The notes: generated by a model from the sequence alone, not told the origin. Counted from the stretch's first letter, positions 1 through 8,571 are shown. The stretch is 64,000 nucleotides of DNA from Pedobacter helvus (GCF_005925325.1 NZ_SRMP01000001.1:434001-498000), one strand, 5' to 3'. Numbers and translations: made by a program.

Positions 1-1
1 G

Positions 2-676
2 CCAGAGCATATTGCCAAAGATTTTGAACAAACTTTTAAGATAAAATGGACTGGGTGGGTTGGAAAATATTTCGATTCTTTTGATACTACACAAAATAAA
101 GAAATACCAAGATGGCTGATAGACAATTACAAAACGCAAAACAACAACCAATGGCCTTTCAAAAAGTCGGGAATTGCATTTGTTAGCAAAAGCGACAAAA
201 TCATCATCTTGGAATATACCACACATTTGATATCCGAAATTCCATTAATAGTTACCGCAAAAAAGGAACGCAAGCACTACAATATTCCTAAAAGCATGAA
301 ATATTCTTTTTGGTTTGATGTAGTTCAAACATCAAGATCGAATAAGGTCATTTCGTTTTATGATATCAAGGTAAATGAGGATGGTAAAAAATTATTGGCA
401 CAAAACAATATACCACCACAGTTTCCAGCTGTCATTGAGCACTACCGAGAGGATTATAAATTCTATTATTTCTGTGGAGATTATGCAGACAACCCTATCT
501 CACAAGGTGGTTCATACTTTAAGGGAATAAGTTATTTCAGAAGATTGTTTTATAATGACGACGTTGCAGCAGAACGTGTAAGTTTTTTTTGGGAATTTTA
601 TAAGCCTATGGTAGAATCTATTTTAAGGAGGTATCAAGAGGACTTAAATTCAAACAAATCCACAATTACGAATTAG
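2..676 (+). CDS. Unrecognised protein, 5'-truncated by the window edge
   Basis: The frame is open from base 2 to the stop at 674-676 and codes for 224 visible residues. There is no credible start in the window: the first in-frame start-like codon is a TTG at 209, but upstream codons read as ordinary protein (for example KWTGWVGKYFDSFD), so the gene begins outside. The protein looks soluble, rich in aromatic and charged residues, with no membrane segment or known motif that I can name, and ends in an amphipathic helix-like stretch (WEFYKPMVESILRRYQED). It converges on the exopolysaccharide-type operon with a 9-bp gap. I do not recognise the family and give no function. Confidence 0.7.
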   Translation, partial: PEHIAKDFEQTFKIKWTGWVGKYFDSFDTTQNKEIPRWLIDNYKTQNNNQWPFKKSGIAFVSKSDKIIILEYTTHLISEIPLIVTAKKERKHYNIPKSMKYSFWFDVVQTSRSNKVISFYDIKVNEDGKKLLAQNNIPPQFPAVIEHYREDYKFYYFCGDYADNPISQGGSYFKGISYFRRLFYNDDVAAERVSFFWEFYKPMVESILRRYQEDLNSNKSTITN

Positions 677-685
677 CATAAAAGC

Positions 686-1396
686 TTAGTCTATATAGTT
701 TTCTTTATAAAGATCTACTTTTGGCTCCTCCTCAAAATAAAGTGTAAATGATTTTTCTATCAGGTAAGCTGATTTAGGAACCATTATTTTAAACCTAAAA
801 TTCTCTTCCCGATCTGGAACTGCTGGAACACCGAAAAGCAACAAAACAAGGCCAGCAATTATCATAAAAAAAGAAAAAGCACTATCTATAAATCTAATAT
901 TTTTCGCCGCGTTTAGCATTAACCAAAGCAGTATAAGTACAATAGCAACACTACCTAGCCAATAAAAACCTAATACAAAACATTTAGAGAAATCTACCCC
1001 ACCTTTAACGAATATTTTTTCTGCCAATAAAGCTTCGGATTGGTAGAAATATCTTGCCAGCAGTAGTTCTATTAAAAGATAAATGGCGAATAAAGCGTAG
1101 TTACAAATTTTAAGCGCCAAACCACCGATATTCGAAAAGAAAACAATTGCGTAAAATACAAAAAGGATCGGTAACGACTTTAAAAAGTAAATCAATGTAT
1201 AGCATATTCCTTCTCCAATTAAAAGCATAGAGTTTCTAACTGTCGGTAGCGTGTAACCGTAAAATCCAATCTCAGAAATTCTGATTAGCAATAGTAAAGC
1301 CAGCACTAGAAATGCCTGCTTTACAAACAATTTAGCACACTTTTTAAACCTATCTAAAACAGGATATTCTGGTGCTTCAAAGAAAGTATTTTCCAT
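686..1396 (-). CDS. Polytopic membrane protein of unknown function
   Basis: A 236-residue protein with about five or six hydrophobic segments (roughly residues 26-46, 63-85, 90-115, 140-163 and 170-190), then a non-membrane C-terminal tail with a cluster of acidic residues (FEEEPKVDLYKENYID). It is the last gene of a four-gene operon. Its ATG shares one base with the stop codon of the glycosyltransferase upstream (TAATG), which implies translational coupling. From this context it may help polymer export or synthase assembly, but that is inference. No family is recognised. Confidence 0.75.
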   Translation of the reverse strand: MENTFFEAPEYPVLDRFKKCAKLFVKQAFLVLALLLLIRISEIGFYGYTLPTVRNSMLLIGEGICYTLIYFLKSLPILFVFYAIVFFSNIGGLALKICNYALFAIYLLIELLLARYFYQSEALLAEKIFVKGGVDFSKCFVLGFYWLGSVAIVLILLWLMLNAAKNIRFIDSAFSFFMIIAGLVLLLFGVPAVPDREENFRFKIMVPKSAYLIEKSFTLYFEEEPKVDLYKENYID

Positions 1397-2844
1397 TATG
1401 TTGCTGTATTTTCAGTTTGATTTACAACTTCCTTTTTAAATCCTTTACGGGTCATGGCTCCCCAATTGTTTTTCCCCCTAAGTTTGTGAATATTACCTTG
1501 CATTGCCCAAATCACTGTTAAAGGATGATACAAAATCGGCTCTAAAAATGCTGCCAAAAGCAATTTAAACACATCTGCACCTTTGGTATACTGTTTATAA
1601 GACATCTCTTCAAAGAATATTGCTACGGTAGATAGCAGTACAGAGAAACAATAAACCATGGAAATTAACATTAAAGAAAATTCCCAATTGATGTTACCCA
1701 TTATAGCTAATAAGATGAAAACGCTGATACCTACAAATTCTACAATAGGCGCAAACCATTCGAAAAAAAACCAATAAGGATAACTCAACATACCTAATAC
1801 GCCATACCTAGGATTAAAGAAAAGATCTCTGTGTACCCACAAGGTTTCTAAGGTACCTCTCGTCCATCTATTTCTTTGTCTGCCTAATATTGATAAATCG
1901 GCAGGTGCTTCGGTCCAACAAAGTGGATCTGGAATATACACTACTTTAAACCTTCTATCCTGCTCATACATGTATCTTCTCATCCGCACCACCAACTCCA
2001 TGTCCTCGCCTACTGTATTGTGGTCGTACCCGCCAACTTTAATCACCACACTTTTATCGAATAAACCCATAGCTCCAGAGATGATCAACAAACCGTTTAG
2101 TCTGCTCCAAGCCATACGCCCCATCAAGAAAGCCCGTATATATTCCAATACCTGAAAACGAGGCCAAAGGTTACGTGGCATGTTCACCTCTACGAGTTTT
2201 CCATCTTCTACCTTACACGAATTTGCTATGCGCACAACGCCACCAGTAGCAATCACTTGGTATTTTTCTTCTAAATAAGGCTTTGCTAACTTTAAAATAG
2301 CATCTTCCTGAACAATACAATCAACATCTATGCATAATAACAGATCTTTTGCCGAAACATTGATACCTGCATTTAGAGCATCAGATTTACCACCATTAAG
2401 CTTATCAACCACTGTTAGTTTAGAAAACGAAGGTAACTTAGATTTATAAACGCCTCTAATTTCCTTGCAGGCAATCTGATAATTAACTGCAAAATCAACT
2501 TTTTCTAACTTATAGTAATCGAACATCCGTTGGAAAGTACTGTCTTTACTACCGTCGTTAATGATAATCACCTCATAATTACCATAATGCAACGACAACA
2601 ATGATCTGATGTTTTCAATAATCGTAGCCTCTTCGTTATACGCTGGTGCTAAAATTGAAACAGAAGGTGCAAGAGGCGATACCAATATTTCGCGATAATT
2701 TACATAGCTATTCTTTTTCATATAGCTATTCATCTCTACAGCAGATAATAGCGTAAAAATGACGTACGAAATCATTACTGCTATGGCATAGTAGAATATG
2801 GAATTATTAAATAGTACCTCAAAATCAACTAAAAACTCTCTCAT
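1396..2844 (-). CDS. Processive family 2 glycosyltransferase (PgaC/BcsA/hyaluronan-synthase type)
   Basis: 482 residues. It is an inner-membrane polymerising glycosyltransferase that would extend a polysaccharide from nucleotide sugars on the cytoplasmic face. N-terminal membrane segment at about 13-35; GT2 catalytic domain at about 60-330 with the motifs expected of processive enzymes: NDGS (about 96), the metal-binding DVD (about 172), the GED catalytic-base motif (TVGEDMEL, about 282) and QRNRW (about 322, the Q(Q/R)xRW motif). Three or more membrane helices follow (about 345-440). It overlaps the HEAT-repeat gene upstream by 4 bp (ATGA) and couples to the membrane protein downstream (TAATG). 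The sugar cannot be told from sequence. An exopolysaccharide or biofilm role is inferred. Confidence 0.9.
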   Translation of the reverse strand: MREFLVDFEVLFNNSIFYYAIAVMISYVIFTLLSAVEMNSYMKKNSYVNYREILVSPLAPSVSILAPAYNEEATIIENIRSLLSLHYGNYEVIIINDGSKDSTFQRMFDYYKLEKVDFAVNYQIACKEIRGVYKSKLPSFSKLTVVDKLNGGKSDALNAGINVSAKDLLLCIDVDCIVQEDAILKLAKPYLEEKYQVIATGGVVRIANSCKVEDGKLVEVNMPRNLWPRFQVLEYIRAFLMGRMAWSRLNGLLIISGAMGLFDKSVVIKVGGYDHNTVGEDMELVVRMRRYMYEQDRRFKVVYIPDPLCWTEAPADLSILGRQRNRWTRGTLETLWVHRDLFFNPRYGVLGMLSYPYWFFFEWFAPIVEFVGISVFILLAIMGNINWEFSLMLISMVYCFSVLLSTVAIFFEEMSYKQYTKGADVFKLLLAAFLEPILYHPLTVIWAMQGNIHKLRGKNNWGAMTRKGFKKEVVNQTENTAT

Positions 2845-3989
2845 TCTTGCTTTATGCGATCATCTAAAACGTGTTTTATCAAAGCTTGGTTTTCAGGAGT
2901 AGTTTGATTGTAGATCTCCCGTAATTTGTTTTTGCCATTATCTGGATCCCTTTTTATAGCATACAAAGCCTCTTTTTTAATTTTTATATCGGTTGAATAA
3001 ATTCTAGATGATAAAAAATCTGCATACTGGCCTGACGAAATTCTTCCGAAAGCATTTAATATCTCTAATTTAATTTCTTCAGACTGGTCAAAGTAAATTT
3101 CGAACATAAAACTCTCGGCATTGGCCAATTCTAGTTTTCCAATTATCTCTACCGATTTCTTAACGATCTTCGGATTGTGGTGTCGCAAAAGCCTTTTCAA
3201 TTCTTCTTCCGCATCAAATTGTGTGAAATGTTCTATCAACTTTAAACAAAGCATTACCACAGTATCGTTAGGAGAATACAGCCACTTTGAAAAAGAAGGA
3301 ATAGTGAGTTTTTTATTTTTAGTGATGATTTCAAACAATACAACCTGATGCCAATCTAAAATGCGTTCTCTTGCCCGGTCTAAAAAATGAAATGGCTCTC
3401 TTGCCGAAAGCTTGATGTAAGCCGCCTGAGCCTCCATGCGTAAAAGCGCATTTTCATCATCTGTATATTTTATGATCGCACTCGCCAACTCAACAATTTC
3501 CATCTCATTGGCTTCTCTGATACCTTCAATTTTGATATCCCAATTTCTATTGGCAATTTTTTTTCTAGTTTTTTTATCAAGATTTAGCTTACGGTAGAGC
3601 TGCGATAGCACTTCAGCTGTTTTTCCGGTAAAGTTTTTACGATAGAGCAATATTTCATTAACTACTATTTGGTTAACGATTTTATTTCCCAAAGGGATTT
3701 TTTTAAATCTGGGATAAAAATGAGAAATAATTTCAGCAGTGTTATCTGTTTCGTCGTAAACAATGATATTGGCTAACACATTACCTATGTGCTCCTTCCA
3801 ATATTTAATTTGCTTCTCTTCTCTCATTTTCACAATCCGCTTAAACAAGATGTAGATATAAATCTCTATTGCGGCAATTACACAAAAAAGTATAATCATC
3901 AGAGAAGCTCTGATGTTGGTAGGAAAGTAAGGCAATCGGTCGGTGTAAAGTTGACCGATATAATGAAATATGTTATCGAAAATGCTCAT
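2841..3989 (-). CDS. HEAT-repeat protein with N-terminal membrane anchor
   Basis: 382 residues. One hydrophobic helix near the N terminus (about 28-50, SLMIILFCVIAAIEIYIYIL) anchors a cytoplasmic domain made almost wholly of helical repeats with the HEAT/Armadillo pattern (for example NALLRMEAQAAYIKL, NPKIVKKSVEIIGKL, SEEIKLEILNAFGRI, DIKIKKEALYAIKRD). Such proteins act as scaffolds. It lies 11 bp after the receiver-domain gene and overlaps the glycosyltransferase by 4 bp (ATGA), so all are probably translated as a set. A likely role is to relay the response-regulator state to the synthase by protein contact; this is inference from gene order. Confidence 0.85.
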   Translation of the reverse strand: MSIFDNIFHYIGQLYTDRLPYFPTNIRASLMIILFCVIAAIEIYIYILFKRIVKMREEKQIKYWKEHIGNVLANIIVYDETDNTAEIISHFYPRFKKIPLGNKIVNQIVVNEILLYRKNFTGKTAEVLSQLYRKLNLDKKTRKKIANRNWDIKIEGIREANEMEIVELASAIIKYTDDENALLRMEAQAAYIKLSAREPFHFLDRARERILDWHQVVLFEIITKNKKLTIPSFSKWLYSPNDTVVMLCLKLIEHFTQFDAEEELKRLLRHHNPKIVKKSVEIIGKLELANAESFMFEIYFDQSEEIKLEILNAFGRISSGQYADFLSSRIYSTDIKIKKEALYAIKRDPDNGKNKLREIYNQTTPENQALIKHVLDDRIKQE

Positions 3990-4000
3990 TAATATGCATT

Positions 4001-4378
4001 TCAGTTGAACTCATTTTGCTTGATATATCGTTTAATTCTAACGGAGAGTTCGTTTAAATTGAAAGGTTTGTAAATAAAATCATCGGCGCCCAAGCTAAAG
4101 CCCTCTAAAACTACATTCTCTAAACCTACTGCTGATATTAACAAAACCGGCGTATTCTTTTTTAAGGGATCATTTTTGATGAAACTCAAAATTTCCATTC
4201 CGCCTACAAAGGGCATCATGATATCAGTCAAGATCAGATCATAAGTATTAGCTTTCACTTTTTCCATAGCCTGTCTGCCGTCAGAAGCCATATCTACTTC
4301 GTAACCATCCTTTTTAAGCTTAAACTCTAGCGCTTTAAGCATTAATACTTCATCTTCAGCAATTAATATTCTTGACAT
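4001..4378 (-). CDS. Stand-alone response regulator receiver protein
   Basis: 125 residues, a receiver (REC) domain with no output domain. Visible are the acidic pair (ILIAEDE), the phospho-acceptor Asp in LILTDIMMPF (about residue 53), the conserved Ser in LLISAVG and the Lys in FIYKPF (about 105). It is the first gene of the operon with the HEAT protein, glycosyltransferase and membrane protein. No histidine kinase is next to it, so its partner is elsewhere. Without a DNA-binding part it most likely works by protein contact, perhaps on the HEAT protein. Confidence 0.92.
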   Translation of the reverse strand: MSRILIAEDEVLMLKALEFKLKKDGYEVDMASDGRQAMEKVKANTYDLILTDIMMPFVGGMEILSFIKNDPLKKNTPVLLISAVGLENVVLEGFSLGADDFIYKPFNLNELSVRIKRYIKQNEFN

Positions 4379-4474
4379 TTTTCACTCTTTAGATAAATAC
4401 TACTACAATTTCCTTACCACTTGCCAGAATGCAACAAAATGCCATTATTAAGCTTCAAGGGTAGTTTTTAAATA

Positions 4475-4482
4475 CAAATATA
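4475..4482 (-). promoter_or_regulatory. Candidate -7 element of the RR-HEAT-glycosyltransferase operon
   Basis: The minus strand reads TATATTTG here, a full match to the Bacteroidota -7 consensus TAnnTTTG, about 100 bases before the ATG at 4378. I see no clear TTG at the -33 position. A 5-bp stem hairpin (ACTCC/GGAGT, 4492-4506) lies just upstream of it. Confidence 0.45.
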
Positions 4483-4534
4483 ATGTAACACACTCCTTTT
4501 TGGAGTATTTTTTTCCCCATAATGTAGAATTTGT

Positions 4535-5557
4535 TTAAAGCGGAATATTTAGTTTGTAGATGTTACCCTTTCCACCTACTAGGATTACAGATTTATCAAC
4601 CGCCTTTGTTGTATTGAAACTTAAATCAGAAATGTTCTGCCAAGTTTTACCACCATCTCTAGAAATATCGGTACCAGATGTACCCGTGGCCAAGCAAATA
4701 TTTTTATCTATATAGGTTACCCCAGAACGATAACCAGAAACAGGAACTTTAGATTTTATCCACGATTTACCACCGTTTTTTGTATATAAAACACTGTTGT
4801 TATTGTCTTTATCTTTTAAATAATTTCCGCCCACGGCAATGCCGTTTTTAGCATCAAAAAAATCTATGGAAAAAACACCTGTGCTACTTTCGCCCTGTAT
4901 TATTGGGCATCGATAAACTTTCCAAGTTTTGCCATAATTATCAGAGTAATAAATATTAGATACCGAGCCGCCAGTTGCAACCCATACCTTGCCCTTTCCA
5001 AAAGTTTTAATGGTTGTGCCGCTAGCTGCAAAGCCAGCTTCTCCAACCTGCATTTCCTTAGTTAAATTTCCAGAAATATTTTCCCAAGTTAAGCCGCCAT
5101 CATTTGTTCTAAACAATTGCATTTTATGATTAATCGGGTCTCCGAAAACCATCCCATTTTGCTTGTCCCAAAAATCCATTCCATCTAAAAAGATAGCACT
5201 GTCTGTGTTTTTGTAATTTTCTATCCAAGTCTTTCCGCCATCAACAGTAGACAAAATATAAGCAGGAGAACCGGCATTAACTATAATCGCTTTCTTATCA
5301 TCAAAAGCCTGGATATCTCTAAAATCTAAGGTTTCGTACCCCTTTGGTTTTGTCCATTCCCAAGTTTTACCACCATTTACAGATTTACCAATACTACCTT
5401 TACTTCCGCTTACCCAAATTATTTCATTGTTTACAACAGACAGTCCACGCATGCTTGTCTTCGCATCGGTAACCAATGGAACAAGATTGTACGTTTGTGC
5501 GGCTGAAAATAATGGCAGCAACACAAAAATGAGCAAAATCTTAGATGGAAAATGCAT
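4535..5557 (-). CDS. Secreted BNR/Ycf48-like beta-propeller protein
   Basis: 340 residues with a signal peptide (MHFPSKILLIFVLLPLFSAAQ, cleaved near residue 20). The mature part is built of repeated blades with the Asp-box/BNR motif SxDGGxTW: STVDGGKTW, RTNDGGLTW, YSDNYGKTW, YTKNGGKSW and SRDGGKTW are all visible. Proteins of this kind (photosystem II stability factor Ycf48-like, sialidase-like propellers) bind ligands or proteins; in Bacteroidota many are loosely named oxidoreductases. It is coupled to the DUF2147 gene upstream, with its start overlapping that stop at base 5557. The actual substrate is unknown. Confidence 0.85.
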   Translation of the reverse strand: MHFPSKILLIFVLLPLFSAAQTYNLVPLVTDAKTSMRGLSVVNNEIIWVSGSKGSIGKSVNGGKTWEWTKPKGYETLDFRDIQAFDDKKAIIVNAGSPAYILSTVDGGKTWIENYKNTDSAIFLDGMDFWDKQNGMVFGDPINHKMQLFRTNDGGLTWENISGNLTKEMQVGEAGFAASGTTIKTFGKGKVWVATGGSVSNIYYSDNYGKTWKVYRCPIIQGESSTGVFSIDFFDAKNGIAVGGNYLKDKDNNNSVLYTKNGGKSWIKSKVPVSGYRSGVTYIDKNICLATGTSGTDISRDGGKTWQNISDLSFNTTKAVDKSVILVGGKGNIYKLNIPL

Positions 5558-5991
5558 TATTTTACCCGTTTAAATACTTCTGTTCTGCCAATTAAGGATA
5601 CGCCTATAAATCCGCGAACGCTTAACTGGTTATTATCTTTTAAGGTCAACTTACAACTATAAGTTTTGCCAGACTTCGGGTCGTAAATGGTTCCATCAAC
5701 CCATTTTCCATCATCGAAAATGAAGTTCTTAAGAATTTCCAACCCTAAAATAGGCCTACTTCTTAAACTTTCCGTTGGATTTTTCTCGTCGGTTTTGGGT
5801 TTTCCGTTCGCATCGTTTGGCTCCTTTATCCAAGCTAGTTTTCCAAAAAACTTATCACCACGTTTATAAATCTCTATTTGTCCTTCGCCCGAAGGGTTAA
5901 GCCATTTACCTAAAATATCGTCTTTTTTTTGTGCGAATACTTGTACAGAAAGTACAAAAAACACTATAAATAATGAAGCTTTCCTTAACAT
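5557..5991 (-). CDS. Secreted DUF2147-domain protein
   Basis: 144 residues with a signal peptide (LFIVFFVLSVQVFAQ). The mature part matches the DUF2147 pattern: an opening ILGKWLNPSGEGQIEIYK, a central GKPKTDEKNP, then GLEILKNF, DGKWVDGTIYDPKSGKTY and a closing VRGFIGVSLIGRTEVFKR. The family is a small periplasmic or secreted beta-barrel-like domain of unknown biochemical role. It overlaps the propeller gene downstream by one base, so the two are probably one transcript. The cysteine in the YSCKL segment is the only one in the mature protein. Confidence 0.85.
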   Translation of the reverse strand: MLRKASLFIVFFVLSVQVFAQKKDDILGKWLNPSGEGQIEIYKRGDKFFGKLAWIKEPNDANGKPKTDEKNPTESLRSRPILGLEILKNFIFDDGKWVDGTIYDPKSGKTYSCKLTLKDNNQLSVRGFIGVSLIGRTEVFKRVK

Positions 5992-6064
5992 AATCTGTTG
6001 TTTTAACCTTTATAAAGTTAAGGATTATAGGGCAGAAAAGTTTTACGAATTTGAAATTACTAGG

Positions 6065-6376
6065 TTAAATGAAGCCTAAAAAAGCTTTAATTCCAACTTT
6101 ATCTTTAACCTGGGAGAAGATGCTATGAGATTTAAATTCTACAAATTCATCATCTAAAGGAATAGCAAAACAGCCCATAGATTGAAATAAACGATCTATA
6201 TTTTGTCTTATGCCTGCAACATCTTCATCAGCATAAAAACGAAAGACACGATCACAGTCTTCTAAATCAAAACTAATATCGGCATTATTGTAAATAGCTC
6301 TAACTTCATCGATAAGTTGCTGAGCTAGCCTATGATTACCAACATTAGTCTTAAAAATCTCGACCATAAACTTCAA
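6065..6376 (-). CDS. Small protein with a possible ferredoxin-like alpha/beta fold
   Basis: 103 residues, no signal peptide. An inner ATG (MVEIFKTNV) three codons into the frame may be the true start. The pattern of a strand (VEIFKTNV), a helix (RLAQQLIDEVRAIY), acidic strands (ISFDLEDCDRVFRFYA), a second helix (VAGIRQNIDRLFQSMG) and a strand (CFAIPLDD) looks like a beta-alpha-beta ferredoxin-like fold similar to HMA-type domains, but there is no CxxC metal site. It stands alone between the DUF2147 and VOC operons. Family not recognised. Confidence 0.65.
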   Translation of the reverse strand: MKFMVEIFKTNVGNHRLAQQLIDEVRAIYNNADISFDLEDCDRVFRFYADEDVAGIRQNIDRLFQSMGCFAIPLDDEFVEFKSHSIFSQVKDKVGIKAFLGFI

Positions 6377-6473
6377 TAAATGGTTTACATAAAAATAATC
6401 ATTTCGAATGAAACACTAATTACTTTTGTTCTTGTTTTTAATGTTTTATTCGAAAATGATTTAAATTGTTTAG

Positions 6474-6884
6474 TTATGGATTTTCTGGCAAAGCGCTCAT
6501 ATCCATATAACTGATTTCCCACATGTGCCCATCTAAGTCTTCGAAACCGTGGCCATACATCCAACCATGATCTTGTTTAGGCACCAATGCTTTTCCTCCT
6601 GCTTCTATTGCCAAACGCACATATTGATCTACTTCTTCCCTACTTTCTGCAGAAATACAAATCAATACTTCAGTACTTTCTTTTGCATTTGAAATAGCTT
6701 TCGGGGTAAACTGCTTAAAAAATTCATCCCTTAGCAGCATGATCATGATGTTTTCGGAAACGATCATACAGGTTGCATTTTCATCTGTAAATTGCTGATT
6801 AAAAGTGAAACCCAATTTGGTATAAAATTCTATTGCCACGTTTAAATCCTTAACGGGGATATTTACGAATATTTGCTTAGCCAT
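6474..6884 (-). CDS. VOC-family protein (glyoxalase/bleomycin-resistance fold)
   Basis: 136 residues from the ATG at 6884 (MAKQIFVNIPVKDL). The frame stays open upstream to 6947, but that part overlaps the DoxX gene and does not look like VOC sequence, so I reject it. Two beta-alpha-beta-beta-beta units are visible: IPVKDLNVAIEFYTKLGFTF opens the first, STEVLICISAESREEVDQYVRLAIEAGG the second, and it ends DHGWMYGHGFEDLDGHMWEISYMD, the usual DPDGHxWE C terminus with its metal-ligand-type Glu. It overlaps DoxX by 8 bp. Substrate unknown. Confidence 0.88.
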   Translation of the reverse strand: MAKQIFVNIPVKDLNVAIEFYTKLGFTFNQQFTDENATCMIVSENIMIMLLRDEFFKQFTPKAISNAKESTEVLICISAESREEVDQYVRLAIEAGGKALVPKQDHGWMYGHGFEDLDGHMWEISYMDMSALPENP

Positions 6885-7278
6885 TGCTTTTGATTTTTTG
6901 TAATTGATGATAAGTGAGATAAGAGATGAGTAATAAACTAAAGACAACTATTGGAGCGAAGGATGTAGCAACTACACCATCGACTGCTAAATGACCAATT
7001 ACCGCTGAGATGTATTTAATTCCGATTCCTACATATGCCCATTCTTTAATTCTTTTTCCAATGAACGGAAGTATTAGAATTAGGCCTCCAATAAAGTGCC
7101 CAATGCCTATTTCCATAGCCAACCAAGTTGGAATGCCCAAATGTTTGGTTCCTTCTTGTGCTTCGGGACTGTTCATAAAAAACACACCTGGCAAAATAAA
7201 CAGCGCAAGTAATCCGGTAGAAACCCAATAGGCCACTTTAATAGCTTTTTGAGATTGATTATTGAGCGGCTTTTCCAT
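6877..7278 (-). CDS. DoxX-like small membrane protein
   Basis: 133 residues with four membrane segments (about 13-33, 48-70, 78-100 and 103-122), the DoxX/DoxD-like layout. Typical features are the opening VSTGLLALFILPGVFF, the helix MEIGIGHFIGGLILILPFI followed by KEWAYVGIGI, and a final helix IVVFSLLLISYL. The family is often found with oxidoreductases and VOC proteins. It overlaps the upstream VOC gene by 20 bp and the downstream one by 8 bp, so the three are one translationally coupled operon. Function is not established. Confidence 0.85.
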   Translation of the reverse strand: MEKPLNNQSQKAIKVAYWVSTGLLALFILPGVFFMNSPEAQEGTKHLGIPTWLAMEIGIGHFIGGLILILPFIGKRIKEWAYVGIGIKYISAVIGHLAVDGVVATSFAPIVVFSLLLISYLTYHQLQKIKSNG

Positions 7279-7720
7279 CTTGGGCTTCGTTGTAACTTAC
7301 CATCCACTGGATTTGGAATTTATCTACCAACATCCCATAATAATCGCCCCAAAATTGATCTTGCATTGGCATTTGCACCGTTCCGCCCTCACTTAGCGCA
7401 CCAAAAATTCTATCTGCATCTGCACGACTATCTACACTGATACAAAGCGAAGTATTGGTTCCAGCGGTTACAGGTGGCATATTCGAAGGCACATCGGTAC
7501 CCATCAGCATCGTACTGCCTATTGGGAGAGCAATATGCGCAATGCCATTTGCTTCACTTTCCGGAATTTCTTCACCAGCACAACCTTCTCCCTCTGCAGC
7601 TTCTTTCGGCAATTCATTAAAACGCATGACAAAGGGAAAATCGCCGCCAAAAATAGATTTGTAGAAATTGAAAACCTCTTCGGTATTACCGTTAAAGTTT
7701 AAATAAGGATTAATTACCAT
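7259..7720 (-). CDS. PhnB-like VOC-family protein
   Basis: 153 residues. It begins INPYLNFNGNTEEVFNFYKSIFGGD and has IAHIALPIGSTMLMGTDVP, a Ser/Asp-rich middle (SLCISVDSRADADRIFGALSEGG), and ends MPMQDQFWGDYYGMLVDKFQIQWMVSY. This is the pattern of the PhnB / 3-demethylubiquinone-methyltransferase-like branch of the VOC superfamily. Members are mostly of unknown function despite the old name. It is the first gene of the VOC-DoxX-VOC operon, with a good promoter 36 bases upstream. Confidence 0.9.
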   Translation of the reverse strand: MVINPYLNFNGNTEEVFNFYKSIFGGDFPFVMRFNELPKEAAEGEGCAGEEIPESEANGIAHIALPIGSTMLMGTDVPSNMPPVTAGTNTSLCISVDSRADADRIFGALSEGGTVQMPMQDQFWGDYYGMLVDKFQIQWMVSYNEAQDGKAAQ

Positions 7721-7755
7721 AGCTTTATTATTTTGATTTGATTAATGATTGAATA

Positions 7756-7784
7756 CAAATTTACAGGTAGGTTTTAGCTTTCAA
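7756..7784 (-). promoter_or_regulatory. Promoter of the VOC-DoxX-VOC operon
   Basis: On the minus strand TTG (7784-7782) is followed after 18 bases by TAAATTTG (7763-7756), a full match to the Bacteroidota TTG-N17..23-TAnnTTTG consensus. Transcription would begin near 7750, about 30 bases before the ATG at 7720. Confidence 0.65.
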
Positions 7785-7875
7785 GCTTGCCGAACGGGTC
7801 AACTTTTAGGGTGTTTTAAGACAAGTTTTTAATATTTTGAGAACGCTTTTATCACTATTGAAAATTGTCTTTTTT

Positions 7876-7997
7876 AGCTCGCCGCCGCTGGGCTCTTACT
7901 TTTTGACCGCAAAAAGTAACAAAAACTCTCGGTTGCTTATTTTTCTTTTAAAGTAAGTGGTTTGGCTTAATGGTGCTACCCGAAAAATAAGAGACCG
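7876..7997. repeat. Hairpin-rich dispersed repeat in the 347-bp gap 7721-8067
   Basis: Two nested palindromes: TTACTTTTT-gaccgc-AAAAAGTAA (7896-7919), and a long-range pair 7930-7945 with 7982-7997 (CGGTTGCTTATTTTTC against GAAAAATAAGAGACCG, two mismatches). The GC-rich run GCCGCCGCTGGG just before them is unlike the AT-rich surroundings. The layout is that of a non-coding dispersed element. Apart from this and the VOC promoter, I see nothing else in the gap. Confidence 0.5.
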
Positions 7998-8067
7998 AAA
8001 TTAGCTAAACGTAGATTTGAGGGGCTATCGCCATCAAATAACTCAACTTTCCTTTCTCAATTCATAG

Positions 8068-8568
8068 TTAATTAGCCATATTATTTAACTGATGCGTATG
8101 TCTTTGTGTATGAAAAATCACAAAGCTGATTAATTCCAATCTTGTTAAATAGCCAAGAAAAGGCATTTCGAAATCTGTACAGGTTAGGCTTAAATCTAAA
8201 TCTGGTATAATGCTGATTATAGACCTACTTATGTTAGTTAGCTTGTTAAGTTGTTCCTTAAGCTGATAGTTTTGGTCTGCCGGTTCAATAAATTTTGGTG
8301 ACGTAAATTTGGAATCGAAATCTAGAAATATGCCTTTGATCTGCGCTACCTTTCCATCAGCTTTACCTTCGGTAGAATTGGTATTACCCAAAAGTACTTG
8401 ATCAATACCTGTACCTGCCAAAACCAAATGTTGCGTAACCATTGCCGGCGACCAATTGCTTCCATTTGGTTTTTGGTTGAAGGAGTTTTCGTTAAATCGA
8501 TGGATAGCTTTCTCTAAATCAGAAAAAGTACTTTTCAAATTTTCTGACAACATTGTATTGTTTTCCAT
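8068..8568 (-). CDS. DinB-fold protein
   Basis: 166 residues, mostly helical, four-helix DinB/YfiT type. The three histidines of the usual metal site appear as WSPAMVTQHLVLAG (about residue 47) and FHTQRHTHQL (about 155-159). DinB-fold proteins are putative metal-dependent hydrolases or thiol-S-transferases, often induced by stress. It is separated by 3 bp from a second DinB-fold gene upstream; the two share little sequence, so this is not a recent duplication. Substrate unknown. Confidence 0.82.
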   Translation of the reverse strand: MENNTMLSENLKSTFSDLEKAIHRFNENSFNQKPNGSNWSPAMVTQHLVLAGTGIDQVLLGNTNSTEGKADGKVAQIKGIFLDFDSKFTSPKFIEPADQNYQLKEQLNKLTNISRSIISIIPDLDLSLTCTDFEMPFLGYLTRLELISFVIFHTQRHTHQLNNMAN

Positions 8569-8571
8569 AGC

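Noticed and set aside
4492..4506. Terminator between the BNR gene and the response regulator
   Set aside because: The hairpin is followed by T only on the plus strand, while both genes are on the minus strand.
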